Shown here: positions 1 to 11,989 of the stretch, piece after piece
Layout: each line of letters starts with the position of its first letter
How positions within the stretch are numbered: position 1 is the first letter of the stretch
Source: Varroa destructor
Taxonomy: Eukaryota > Arthropoda > Arachnida > Mesostigmata > Varroidae
Assembly: GCF_002443255.2 (NCBI RefSeq)
Contig: NW_019211460.1
Coordinates: 36,713,498-36,777,497 of the forward strand
Reading direction: 5' to 3'
DNA length: 64,000 bases
The notes under the pieces: model-generated
Told to the model about the DNA's origin: nothing
What the model saw: the letters and a program-made list of their open reading frames with translations, nothing else
Databases searched by the model: none
Position numbers and translations under genes: made by a program

Positions 1-1999
1 ATAATCGTAGCTCCAAAGACCAAGTATTTTAGTAGTACCTATATCTTTTATTCTAGCATATGTAATACGATGAGCTTAGCAAGCTTGTATGACTTCTGCT
101 GTGTGTATTCCATTATTGTTTGAAAATGTTCAACCACATTAAGGTCTACAAATATATTTAAGCGAACCTGCTCAGTTTTACCGTTCGTTGGCAAAAATAA
201 GCACAGCTAACCGTATCCGTATAACTACTCATCAATTCGTATTATATTTTTACGGCATACTCTTGCGCCCAGGGAATTTTACGATACGCTGTGTAAACCT
301 TTTCATGATCTCTACGGGCGCGTATCAAGCGGAGTTAAACTGTTCCAATACTTGGCTTCCTATAGGTTACAAATTACTGGTATAGGCGAGATTGGATGGC
401 TAGTGTATTATCGAAAACCGCACAGTTTGGCATTTCGTGCATCTATTGAAAACACATTAATGATCAAAGGACTGCGTGAAGCTCAGCTGCAGTAACACGT
501 ATATGAAGTACGACAGATGCTTGTCTATGTTCGAAAGTATCATATCTGGAACGTAACTAGCCTTGCTCTTAAATTTGGATAAGTGTGTTACAAGATTCAG
601 AGGGCTGATTTTAATATCGGGTACAATTACGTCGCAAATTTGACCAAGACAAACGATCGGTTTCCCGCCTCCTTAGGTTATGTTGTCATAATTCGCGATC
701 GTAATAAGCGCGTAATTTTTGATGGTTCCTAAATTATCACAGTACAGTACCAACGCAAAAAAACGAATTAAATATTCTGTCAGGCCAGTAATAAGGCGTA
801 ACAAACGAATTATTACATTTTTAGCTATTTGGCACATAAATCTACCTATACATCACTAAACCTTGTCGTATATATCTACTAAAACTTATTGTTATAACCA
901 GTAAATTCTCGCATTCATTTTGCAAATTTATAAGAACTATATGCGCACTTATTATATACGTTCCTAGCTACTCGCTATACTCGACGGAGAAACAACAGCC
1001 GAGCAAGGACGTTTTTGTCTAAGAATCTTGTTTAACTTGAATATATTCCTTTTTTGTGCTGAAGTGTTTACAATATAACGCATACCTTGCTTTATTTCCA
1101 AAATTTGACAAAGCTTAAATTCTCTCAGATATAATGATACATGAAGTGTTACATAGCACAAAGCATTTTACATCACAATTATTGCATTATTATTAAAATC
1201 GTCATATAATTTCCTTTACTGTACTAACCATTGCTGAACCATAACTGTTTTCGATTGATTACATTCAGCTATGTCATAAGCACGTTTATTATTCAAAAAA
1301 ATAAAGATATTATTAAATGTACAGAGAAGAACTTTAGAAAAAAATAGAGTGAGATTATAAATTAAGTCTAGTCAAAGGTTTCGATTCGTTCGCGTAACTT
1401 GACTACCAAAAAGTCTACCCATTATTATCACCAAACAGTACCCTCTCTAGACTTTATAAAATTATCTAAAATCGGAAGTCCGTCTTCTAATGCATACGTC
1501 AAAAGATGCGACAAATAAATAGTTGAAATATTACTAGAGAATAAAATATCGAGTCATAGGAGGAAAGCGAAAATTAAGCGAAACGTTCCATCAAAATTTT
1601 AACTAACAAAATTATAATGCCTTGCCTCGGCAGCTAGAACATCTAATTTAAGAAAAAGCAAAGGTTAAACAAAAAAAATATGTATATAGGCGAAAGGAAA
1701 AAAAAGTTTGAGATTTATTAATATAGAAAAATGTTTTATCAATGATATTTTGTGAAAACCGTCTACGCTCAATATTAAAAAGGCGCTGACTTCTGCATTG
1801 ATTCTATAGATTTTAGGTAGCCGCCGTAGCTTAAATGATTTCCTACAGGTTTTTGTTCTTCAAAATTATGTAATTCACCTATATGTCTTTTTTGCGTAAA
1901 AGAGTTTTAAACAGATTGCTTTGCTGATGTTATGCGCACACATATTTAAGTGATAAGCCTATTGGCCATATGAGGTTAGTATGAGCCTTGAGAGACCTG
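1..1999. other. no gene seen, AT-rich flank
   Basis: Both strands were read for splice-bounded open frames and none was convincing. A 65-codon minus-strand frame at 964-1161 has no acceptor or promoter around it. The stretch is probably intergenic or belongs to introns of a gene that lies off the left edge. Confidence 0.5.
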
Positions 2000-2016
2000 C
2001 AAGACCTCATGCTGTC

Positions 2017-2065
2017 ACTTGACGTTTAAAGGCCTCAACAACGCTGAGGCCTTTAAACGTCAAGT
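2017..2065. repeat. perfect 21-bp inverted repeat (hairpin)
   Basis: Positions 2017-2037 and 2045-2065 are exact reverse complements, separated by a 7-base loop (2038-2044, acaacgc). The arms contain GGCCT and TTTAAACGTC, so they are not simple AT repeats. The hairpin lies about 335 bases beyond the SDAD1 stop codon and about 70 beyond a possible ATTAAA signal. It could be a 3'-end structure, a small folded RNA, a remnant of a foldback mobile element, or an assembly artefact. Nothing in the sequence decides between these. Confidence 0.85.
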
Positions 2066-2132
2066 ACAAATACACTAAAAACACTGATTTCAAATGCATA
2101 ACGCACCATCTAGACAATCGAATTCTTTCATC

Positions 2133-2138
2133 TTTAAT
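2133..2138 (-). terminator. possible SDAD1 poly(A) signal (ATTAAA)
   Basis: Read on the minus strand this is ATTAAA, 262 bases past the SDAD1 stop. It is the nearest good hexamer found downstream. The cleavage site itself cannot be seen. Confidence 0.3.
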
Positions 2139-2399
2139 TTCAGAGTACATTGATGACTACCTAGATGTCATTAGATGGCATGTTTAAAGTAAAACAACAT
2201 TAATGATCCGCATAAGTTTAAACATTTTATAAGTATTCAGCACATTTTTAAAGTAATTACTTTTTACATATTATAGGTTTTCTTCCGCTAGATATCTGGA
2301 AAGATATGCACTACATATAGCGGCAAAGGTAAATCGTACTAACAATATCACTTCATGTGACACAGATATATAAACAGTGTAACATATGAAACTATCGAG

Positions 2400-5300
2400 T
2401 CAATATTTATGCTTGATAATCTTCCTGAGAGACGCTTTGAGAGCGAGCTGCTTATCCCGAAAACTCCTCTTCACCTTAGCTCCGACTTTATGTTTGATCA
2501 TATTATAGGTTTTGGTTTTTCGTTTTTGTTTATTGCTTAGCGAGGCGTACTCCGCCTTGGTTTGTTTGTACCTGCAAAACATGTCCACATAGTTACCCGT
2601 ATTAATTGACATCAGTTGTATTTGATGTAGTTCGTTTAGTTTTTTTCATGAATTTGAGAAATATTTATCAGGCGATAGCCAAATACAGTTGACTGACTTG
2701 TTGTATAGCCTGTACCTTCAAAGAACAGAACAAATTATGTAAATTATGCCTATTTACTAAATGAATAAATTTAAAACTAAGTTACAGTGCATGTACATAT
2801 AAAATAAAATAATATGATCAAGTATATACGCATACAATAATTTTAAATAATTACAACTTTAAATAATTAATAAATAACAAGTTTTCAGTGTTCAAAAGGA
2901 ATGTTAAAGGCTAAGCGGCTGTTGAAAGTGAACAGTAGTTGATTCCTTACGATAGCCAAGAAGGCACTATTAATTTGTTGTCATGTTGTATTGTGTCGAG
3001 TAAATAGGCGGGTCAACTAGACTCACTCACCCCCCGAATTTCTCTCGGCCCTCACGACCGGCTTGAATAGAAGCCATTCTAGCTGCCTTGTCATTTTTGA
3101 GATTTTTTGACAATTTTTCGATGTCTCTTAGTTGTACTGTCTCTTTCCGTACAGTAGGATCCACAATCAAATTAGCCGTGCCTCCTTTAATATCATCTGC
3201 CGCCGGTATTTCGTTTTTTTTCTTCAGGAACCTGAAATATACCAAATCATACTGCTATTTTATATTATGCTTTTACAACTAAATTTATTAAGCACTAATG
3301 AGCTTCGAAACTAATACTTCACCAATCTCGAAGACTGCTAGCGATCTAATTTAAGTAGAACTTTTCTACTAAGCAGGCCATGAAGTAATTCAAATTCACT
3401 GTGCTCCAGTCATATATTGGTGCCGAAACACACTCAGATAATTGGTGTATCAACTTTACCAATTTAACGTAAAAATAATTTATCTGGAGATTTTACAGCA
3501 GCAGAAAATACACATGTGTTTTGATGGTAAGCATTAAGAATAGCATTTAAAATCGCAAAAATTCAGTAACATTTTTACCACTGTATTGGAACTATAGAAA
3601 CACTATATTGCACACCATCTCACTATAGAGATTTTTTGCGTCAATTCTCGGCTAAGAGTGCGTCATATCTATTGAAACTTTTAGAACACTGCTACGGTAC
3701 TTCATGAGTTGCGCGCGCCCGGCCGCGTCGCCACGTATATTTTACAACAGCTACACGCTTTTTTACACATAGTGTTACCTTTTAGGCAAAGCGGCATCGA
3801 CCTTCTTGGCAAGCTGAACCTGGCGCACTTGAGCGAACTCTTTTTGAGATAAAATTCTTGTAGCGGAAATCAATTTGGCCTTCTCCCGTCGCTCCTCCAG
3901 ACTTAGAACAGCCGGACTGGACGCAATCGATTTTTGGTCCTCATTATTAGCCACTCTGCCATCGGGCTCACCAGAATCTTCATCGTTGTCACTCAAGTCC
4001 TCATCACCATTGTCGCCATTACCACAGTCTGCATCTGCAGCCAGCGTCAGAGAACCTTCTTCCTCGCTATGGTCAACATCCACCTATGATGGTGACCGGC
4101 AATTATAAAGTGCAATAGCAACGACAACATTATGCGCAAACACATTCACGAACACACACATTGCAGGTATTTTATTGTTTTATCAACCCATACCTTTAAA
4201 CCAACGGAAAACGTCAAATCTTCGGAGAGAAGGACTGAACTTACCCATTCTCCACCGTCACTCTCGTCCGATGCCTGATCTTCATTGTTGTCATGGTCGT
4301 CAGCGCCGTCTACATTAAGCACTTCTGCTCCCGCCACGAAGTCAGCTGCAATAGTCTGGCCATACTTTTTCACATGTAGGGTTTCCTGTTGTTCGGCAGT
4401 CGGGCGAGCACGATATTTCTTTTTTAAAAGCTCTGGATTCACCTATATAAAGACAAAAATAATCAATGGGCTAATCAATATAAGGGTGCAACACTGCTCT
4501 CTTTTGAGGATCAGCACCTGAGATCACGCAGAATTTCGAGGTCCGAATAAATTAGATAGTATTGTAATAGAATAAACTGCGAATGATACAAGCAGAAAAC
4601 ACGACTACAAAGCTAGCTCTGCAACTGAGAGATCTGCAAAAAAGTACTACTAAAAAATTTAGAACCACCTTCACTGACCTGTCTGTATAGGGCAACGATA
4701 CTTCGAGCAGCGGTGCTAACATTCTTATCTCGGTACCCCCTGTACATAACGAGATCGTGAAGAAGGTCTTCATCCATGGCAAGTGGGGCTCTAAGGCATA
4801 TCTCCCTAATTGCATTCAAACCGACGGTCATCACTTCAACAGAGTTCCTCTCAGAGACGAAATTGTTTGCCACTGCACGGATTACTGGTTCGAGAGCATC
4901 TGGCGGAACTAGATCATGACAGGCTTGTGCGGCGTATTGGAGGATCTTGGTAACTTCGCGTTGTTGTGCCTGAATATATCTGTAACGCGATATTTTACCA
5001 GTTGCACTCGTTGTATATAATCATATGCTTACGTATCAATTCAGTTAAATGGATTTTTGCACACTAGAAATAGTCGTTGTTTTGGATAACTGAACTGGAC
5101 TAGCATAGGTCCTATTCTCAATTGAAAAAACTACAGGAACAAATGTAAGTTTGTGTTTACCTTATGATTACTGGATAGAAATTGAAGACTATTAATTGGT
5201 GAACGCCAATTAGTCTCGAAATAAGGTTGAGAATCATAAGTTTAACCTCAAATCGCTCATTGAGTGTGCCGACTTTTTTAAGAAGCTTTTCGGCCATCGT

Positions 5301-8167
5301 CTGTGGGTCGTGAATGAGATGAAGAGCAGAAAAGTTGTAGCTTGGTGCCTTATCCGATCGTTTAGCCTTTTTTGCCGTTCTCTTGATATTTTCAAGCCAT
5401 CGCTTCCGTTTGCGTGTCTTTTTGTTTATCCGATGCGTCAAAAGGGCTTCTTTGATATCGGGTGTATCCGACTCACTATCCGAATCCGAGGGCTGCTGCT
5501 CAATGTCTTCATCGGTTCCTACGATCGGTTCCAGATACATCCAACATTTTATGTTATTATGTCTATCACTTAATTTTGTTATGACAAATCATCTATACTT
5601 TGCGTCGACATTTGCTTTTACAAATGCGCGTATTTAAGAATATTTCTGCTACTGCCACTCAACCCTTGGTAGTCGCAACTGCAACAATGACGCACTATTG
5701 TCACTTGTACTATAATGACCTCACTACGACAAAAGTATGATGAGCGATGAGAACGTACGATGAATACTACATTTAATTCATTCATGCATCTGAGAGCTCC
5801 ATGTATATATATAGAGCCCTCACTATTTAGGTCAGCAGTTTCTGTCGAGTACGCTTTATGCTAGTAGTAGTAATTTTCTTTTGTTTACAAGCGTGTCTGT
5901 AACCGTATCAATCAGTGTTAATGGGTTGACAATCTCAAATTTGATCACTAGATGGATAGATAAGTCTGATAAGAATGGATTGAGTGCAAGATGTTTCAGT
6001 AACGACGATACTCGCTCATCCATCAAGTGCTACCTTCCTAAATAAATGGCCAGGGTAGACTACACATGGAAGCTAGCATATCATAACAGTACTCGCACTG
6101 CTACCAAAAACGCGAATTTTGCAAGTTAGCTTTTCTGAACAAAGCTGTACAAACTCTTGACACGAACTTTTCATACGTATTACTATTATTACAACCCATT
6201 TAGCACCTTTTTCTAGCTATTCATAAAAAAAAACTAATGACTGTGTTCTCCACAAGCCGCGTATTTTATCAGAGTCACTATCCGTATCCGAGCGTTGCTG
6301 CTCAGTGTCTTCGATTCTCCTGTCCCTAAGAATGGTTCCAAATATCTTAAGTTAACATTAAGTGGTTTGGCCACGTACCTAGGAAGAACTTGACGGCGGT
6401 AGCCATTACTTTCAGCTCGGGATGAAAACATGCCGCCGCAATGACGTTAACCGTTTTCGCATCATTCCACACTTGTTTCTGATATAAGGCAACAACACAA
6501 TCAAGCGACTGTTTTGCTGCCTGTGTATCGCTATCCTGTAGTGAGAAAGAACGTCAACGACCTAACCGTTACCGCTACCATTTCGATAATGTTGTGACGT
6601 CTACCTGCCCCTGATGACTGAAAATAGTTTAGTGTTTATATGATAATTATAGTGTTTTATCACAGTTTAACCATACGTTGTTGTATGGCGATGCTGCTGT
6701 AGCGATTTACCGTAGGGCAGGTAGTAGGTTTGTTTAATTAAGTGAGCGCTTCTAAAAGCCGCTAGTGCGATGGAAACATCTGATGTTAAAAAACTGTCAG
6801 GACGTACGTTGAGAACGGTGAACATGAAGTTCTGTAACGTGTTGTTTAGCTTAGTTGATTTGGTTCTCCGATTAGTGTTCTTAATGTCAGCAACGATATG
6901 CTGTTTCAAGAATTCGCGAAGATTTTTATCGAACTTTACCCGGAACATACCGAAAAAAAGTTCAAGTATAGGCAGTGGTTCAAGGAGACCCTTATTCCGA
7001 ATCATGATCAGAGCACGGCAAATGCACAACCTGAAATTGATGTTGTCATTGAACTTCATTCACGTTCCACTAAAAGGCTGCGGTACAATACACAAATATC
7101 TTTGTATTTTATATATATCTCAATATATATATAGCTCAATATAAATTAGATATAATTTATACTGAGCTTGTTTGGCCTATAACTGCCGATTACGTGTATA
7201 ACCCGACGCATTTTTGATTTAACTCAACGGCACAATGTTGCGTCGGGCGATGACTTAGTCAGTTAGTGCCTTCGCTGACTGACTGTTATTGCTGAAACAT
7301 GCTCCCTTTAAACTGCACGTATGTCATATGTATTGTATGTATATGAATATATGTCACGTGAATAAATATCACAAGAAGAATACTTGAGGAAAAGCTCGAA
7401 GAGTTGTATATACCTTGAATCAGGGGTGAAAAGCTGTGCTTGGCTTTTCAGTAGTTCCATACAATCGCGAATAAATTCATCTTTAAATTCGTAATATTGG
7501 CACACATTGGCCAAGAACACAACCAGCTCCTCGAACTTTTCCGATGTGTACTCTGACGGTTGCGAATACAGTGCGCGGTAATGCGACCATTGCTGACGGA
7601 CCTACGGTGCCAAACAGTAGTATTATACATCATTATTTGTTCATTGAAGGCACATAATGCTGTTTAAAATATAAAACAAACGAATATAGAGGAAAAAAAG
7701 TAGAAATAAGTATATACTGAATCGTCAACAAATGTACACTTGCAAATAAACAATAGCTTACTTTTTTGTTTCAAGTAGCCATTGACTATTGTGAATTTTC
7801 GAAAAATATCGTACGGGAGCTAAGTCTGCAAGAAACGCATTCTCCCACTTGAAGTGAAAGTCTAACAAGCCTGATATAATGGAGAGACAATAACTCTGAG
7901 CAGTTGTCATCAGTCCCATAGAACTAGTAAAGTTAGAAAAAGAAAAAAACGGTTTGCAAACAGCAAGTATAGCATGCTGCAACAAATTTCCTAACGTGGG
8001 GTATTCTTATACACATTTTATATGCAGTTGGTTATCTGCAATATCATAATTGATTTCAATTGATTTTCAAACTTTACCTCATCATTGTAGGAAGTGGGAT
8101 CCCTCTTGACAAGGTTCTGTAATTGTGGCAAAGAATGCGCCAGCTTATTGTTGCGACGGACTTTCAT
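2400..8167 (-). CDS. SDAD1: SDA1 homolog, 60S ribosome biogenesis factor, 10 exons
   Basis: The product is the conserved nucleolar protein SDA1, needed for maturation and nuclear export of the 60S ribosomal subunit. Exons on the minus strand are 8167-8078, 7601-7414, 7030-6808, 6535-6379, 5518-5161, 4979-4679, 4442-4245, 4083-3779, 3231-3031 and 2571-2400. All introns are GT-AG and the phases join without a stop to give 730 residues; the human protein is about 690. Family landmarks recalled from the vertebrate protein are present in order: [12 protein letters not shown] near residue 13, RNKGLLEP and LELFF near 100-115, [11 protein letters not shown] near 188, HLIHDP and [10 protein letters not shown] in exon 5, [13 protein letters not shown] in exon 6, and the C-terminal [11 protein letters not shown] in exon 10. 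Acidic runs lie at the start of exon 5 and in exons 7-8, next to lysine/arginine-rich stretches, as expected for a nucleolar factor. ATG 8167 is chosen because it begins the conserved N-terminus directly. Introns are about 160-860 bases. Drosophila calls this gene Mys45A. Confidence 0.97.
6269..6350 (-). pseudogene. decayed duplicate of the start of SDAD1 exon 5
   Basis: Inside SDAD1 intron 4, bases 6269-6312 match 5467-5510, the acidic start of exon 5, at 38 of 44 positions without gaps. Similarity continues into the acceptor side, with ATGGTTCCAAATAT-like bases at about 6328-6343 matching 5525-5538. Read in the copy, [14 protein letters not shown] mirrors [14 protein letters not shown] of the real exon. 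The copy carries an insertion just after its acceptor that shifts the frame. Splicing exon 4 to the equivalent acceptor would give about 30 foreign residues and a stop near 6234. It is therefore a broken copy, or at most a poison exon. Confidence 0.8.
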
Positions 8168-8850
8168 TTTAAGTTACTACTCTGACAGCACAGCAAGGTT
8201 TCCTGGAGGGCAAAAAAAATTAAGTCAAAATTTGTCGTTTGTGTGCATCCACCGATTGATAATTTTATACCGTCCAAAAGCAAATCATAATTATTTAGTA
8301 GTACTACAGCCCTTTGCACTATGCTTTTTCTATTAATACCCTTGAGAGGACGGAAATACACGAGGCACGTCTCTTCTGAATATCGAGACCACACTAAACA
8401 CAAACCAATTATGCCAGCTGATGTATTCATTAATGATCCAACCACAAAGTAACAAAAATTCAGGTTTGCAAGAAGTTCGAGCGCCACCACGTTCCGAAAC
8501 TACTGCCTAAATGTGCAAGCCAAACAACGAGATGCTGAAAGCACGCACATTTTCTATAGCTGTTGCTGTATATAAAACATTTGGTTTTGTTTGTCGGTAT
8601 CTATAATTAATACGCTGAGATATATTAGGAAAATAGCTACGATTTGGAATTATATAAATTAAGGCAAAATTCGACATTTTTTTCAGCAATTAACTTCAGC
8701 GGAAACAAGTACTGAGGAAAGGAGCAGATTGTTGTGATCAATAGAGCTGTTCCCGCTCAGCACAGCCGCAAGGGTAAGCTAGTATCATCAGCGGTCGAGA
8801 GGTCGATTTGCGGAGTGGTGCAAACCAGGAAAGCTTGTCGAAATTTAATC
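8168..8850. promoter_or_regulatory. head-to-head promoter interval SDAD1/UQCR11
   Basis: These 683 bases separate the start codons of two divergent housekeeping genes. The interval must hold both 5' UTRs and core promoters unless distant non-coding first exons exist. No clear TATA box sits at a useful distance from either start, which fits constitutive genes. Transcription starts cannot be placed from sequence. Confidence 0.6.
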
Positions 8851-9508
8851 ATGGCAAAGTGGACTGAGCTCGCTAAAATCTGGTATATCGTTGTGCTAAC
8901 TAATTTATGTGCTAGCTAGAGAATTACCGATACAGTTTCAAATTGAAATTAAACGGTGTCCTTACGTAATGTGTTCGTGGCCAAGATTCACGCAGGAGTT
9001 ACAGACATTTTTTACTCGGATAAAAGATATTTAGAGGCACTGCAGCCCTTATAAATGATTATTATTATTATTATTACTATTAGACCGCTTCCGACAATGA
9101 ACATTTTAATGAGTTAATTTAAAAGCATTTATCGTACAAAGGACTAGTTTACTCTATTTGCATGCTTAGCACTTTCCATTGACGGACTTTAGCATAATTA
9201 TTTTACACTTGGTTGATGGTTAGCGACCTTTTTTGGCGAAGTTTTGTATCAAGCAATGCAATCAGAGAACACCTTAGGAATATTTTTCTTTGAAGTGAAA
9301 GTCAAGATAAAGTGGAGGGTTTTATACCAAATACCGTATCATTTAGACGAATTTTAAAAATAATTTTTGCTGTGTTGTTTTACTGTGAAGGTCGAGCTCG
9401 GCTGCTGCATATGGCGGCGCAGGCGCTATCGCGATGCTTTATTTCACCGATTGGAAAACAGTACTACAGTACCTACCAATCTATAACACCAAATGGTCCG
9501 AGAAGTAG
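8851..9508 (+). CDS. UQCR11: cytochrome bc1 complex subunit 10 (6.4-kDa type), 2 exons
   Basis: This is the small single-span subunit (UQCR11/QCR10) of mitochondrial complex III in the inner membrane. Exon 1 is 8851-8882 and ends in TG before donor GTATAT. Exon 2 is 9391-9508 and follows acceptor TGTGAAG. The split codon becomes TGG. The product is 49 residues against 56 in human. The match is collinear: TELAKIW aligns with the human RELVKNW, then YGGAGAIAMLYFTDWKTVL aligns with the glycine-rich membrane span and TDW motif, followed by YLPIYNTKW near the C-terminus. The ATG at 8851 is the only ATG in frame before the conserved part. The intron is 508 bases. The acceptor is weak, but it gives the only join that restores the family sequence. 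The gene is divergent from SDAD1. Confidence 0.9.
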
Positions 9509-9577
9509 GTGTGTAGCTCAACAAGGTCATCTGTAATTCTATCATTTCTTTTTTCTCAGTCCAAGTGTCATCGTGGT

Positions 9578-9583
9578 AATAAA
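9578..9583 (+). terminator. UQCR11 poly(A) signal AATAAA
   Basis: AATAAA lies 70 bases past the UQCR11 stop. A second AATAAA is at 9886-9891. The first is at a typical distance for a short 3' UTR. Confidence 0.45.
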
Positions 9584-9679
9584 AGTAAGAGCAGATAGCA
9601 TTCAATATTACTACAGTTATTCAGGTATACAGGGGATTTTGCAAGAGCTATGCTTTTTTGCGCAAAAGTGTTAAAGATT

Positions 9680-9703
9680 ACTCGTTTTTTGACTCGTTTT
9701 TTG
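9680..9703. repeat. tandem 12-mer, two copies
   Basis: The unit actcgttttttg is present twice in direct, exact repeat. It lies in the AT-rich DNA behind UQCR11. Confidence 0.8.
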
Positions 9704-10122
9704 CAAGCGCACTTATATAATTATTTAGCTGATAATAATTAATATTTTGTTCTATAATGCATATAATATACAAATAGGATGTGGCAGGCGCCAATGGCAG
9801 CATCATTGTGATCAAATCATTATTATAATTAATCTTTAATTACAATAGCAGAGTTTAATTTTTCTTATACTCGAACGCTTAATACAATAAACCTATACTA
9901 ATAAAACTGGCTTTTGTTTTTTTTTTTTTGTTACAGAGAATTCCTATAGATGCTGCGCCTCTTAAATATATTAATAAATTAACAATTTGCCCTATTAGTA
10001 TAACTACGGTGTCATTTTTATTAACTGATGTCGAACGTTTAAAGACACATGTCATTTTTATCCAAATATTTTTAGAAGTACGTTATGGGATTACTTAATG
10101 TATTTTATCTCTTTTCTAACAG

Positions 10123-10457
10123 TTACCAAGTGTTTTCCGCCAATTCTCGCGCCTACAATTAACGCATTATGAAAGTAAAAGTCCACACAAAAGAACATTA
10201 TGAAGAGGTTAGTAATTTACTCGTGTTCCACAAACGCTTAATTTTTATGACGGCTAAACTATAGCTTTGCATCTCAAGACCCTGGAAAGCATCATCTGTA
10301 ATGGAGTACTCTACCGTGCAATTAAGGCGTAAGGTAGTGCAATCAGTCCTGTATATTTATTTCCACTATAGGACCGATGATTTATACATCAACGAAGAGG
10401 TCAGTCGTTATGTCAGGGGTGTCGTTACATTCAATATCACAACGTAGAAATCTGAAG
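10123..10457 (+). other. two candidate exons of an unrecognised plus-strand gene
   Basis: Segment 10123-10207 follows a pyrimidine-rich acceptor (tctcttttctaacag) and ends at donor GTTAGT; it contains an ATG followed by KVKVHTKEHYEE. Segment 10372-10457 follows the acceptor tttccactatag and ends at a textbook donor AAG|GTAAGT; one frame is open and reads MIYTSTKRSVVMSGVSL. The phases of the two segments do not join as one reading frame, so one may be untranslated. Nothing recognised. Confidence 0.25.
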
Positions 10458-11540
10458 GTAAGTATATAACAATTCTCTCTGCACCGTCCTATGATTATCC
10501 ATAAACAATAATTTAAAATGTATGATTATGTAAACAACCGAGTTGCTATTGGCAAGCATAAAATTTGCGGAGCTACCGAGGTGCGATGAGTGTAATTTTA
10601 TCAATGATTATTGCAGAAACGTTTATAACAACTAAAAAATGCCAGCGTAGGTGTAGCTACCAGGAATCCCGCATAAAATGGGAATGTATTTATGTGAAAC
10701 AAAACAAAGCAAACTTTCTACGATCATTTAGTTGCAATATATTGATCTCAGAAGTGTTTAGAAACTTGTTGGCTGAACTCAATTAAGTTTACTGGAATTT
10801 CGAGACTGGCTTTGCAGAAAAAAATATAATATTTTTTTTTGTAAATTTGATGAGATGCCTAAGTTGAATTCTACTTCATATGATGTGCATAACATCGGAG
10901 CATATACTATGGGATATTCATTAATCTAAGCTCAAAATGTATCGTCCTCTAAACAAAAATGTTTGATACAGATTTTTTTATGTAGAAGATGTCATTTTTA
11001 ACTGAATATCAAATTATTCTCGAAGTTTCAAAAATGTGAACTGATTCGCTGTACATACTTCCGTAATTTATTCTGTCATCTTGACTCATTAACCTACTCT
11101 GGCGCTAATATTTTGTAAAGAACCCAATTGAGGTTTTTGGTACGCGAAAAAAATATTGCCGGTTAGTACTATCTTCTGATAATAAGGTCGAAATTTGTTT
11201 TTATTTAAACAATTAAAACATAAGGTAAACATCGAATAGTTAAAATTTAGATTTGTCTCACTATTTTTCGATTGCTTTGAGTATGCAAATTATGATTCTA
11301 CCGCTCTAGCTAAAATCGCTTTAATAGCAGACGTATTATGATTATTACGTATAAGATTTCAATAATTTTATATCCTTGTTCTCGATATGTAAATAGTAAA
11401 TCACGCTGTGGAACTAACTGATAAATTATCCGTATTACTGGATCTAAACCTTAAGGTGGTGAATTTAAACACGTTTACGGTGAGTCGTTTAAATGCTTGA
11501 AAAGAAAATGCATTTTTCGATGTTTATCTATCTGTTTTAG

Positions 11541-11689
11541 CAGAACATTTATTTGCGCTAAGTCACTCGATTGAACAATTCAGGAACATTTTAATTGTTG
11601 TTGATGATGATGGGACAGTGATAGGCAGATTTTATAAAAAAAAAACCGGGAGCAAAATCTGGTTCAAAAGCGTAAGGCACCTACAGTGA
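11541..11689 (+). CDS. candidate terminal exon, unrecognised
   Basis: The acceptor ctatctgttttag is followed by 48 open codons and a stop. The peptide is hydrophilic and protein-like, with the run ILIVVDDDGTVIGRFYKKK. Entry is in phase 1. No upstream exon with matching exit phase was found between 10.46 and 11.54 kb. AATAAATAAA follows near 12020. Family unknown; chance cannot be excluded. Confidence 0.3.
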
Positions 11690-11989
11690 GCTACTCCACT
11701 GCAGTACCATCGCAGACGGCAACGTCTCCACGTCGATTCGAAGCAGGTACAGCATGGCTAGTTGCAGTAGATACTCCTCTAACTCACAGTTCACCCATAT
11801 ATTTATCCAAAGAAAGATCACAATTTACGTTTACGGTGGGACCGGAGGGGTCTTAGTGGGTGGAAAATGCTTCAGAAAGAGGGCTTTTTTGCAATCAACG
11901 TATTTTCCAAATGTCATCAAACGAAAAACGTCGTCTTTCCCATGGCTAATAAAATTGATAACTGCAAACGCAGCGTTTTAAAAGCTGGC

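Noticed and set aside
2144..2187. Plus-strand acceptor followed by a 13-codon frame (YIDDYLDVIRW) and stop
   Set aside because: The acceptor is good but the exon is tiny and no upstream exon was found. The YIDD string alone is not evidence of reverse transcriptase.
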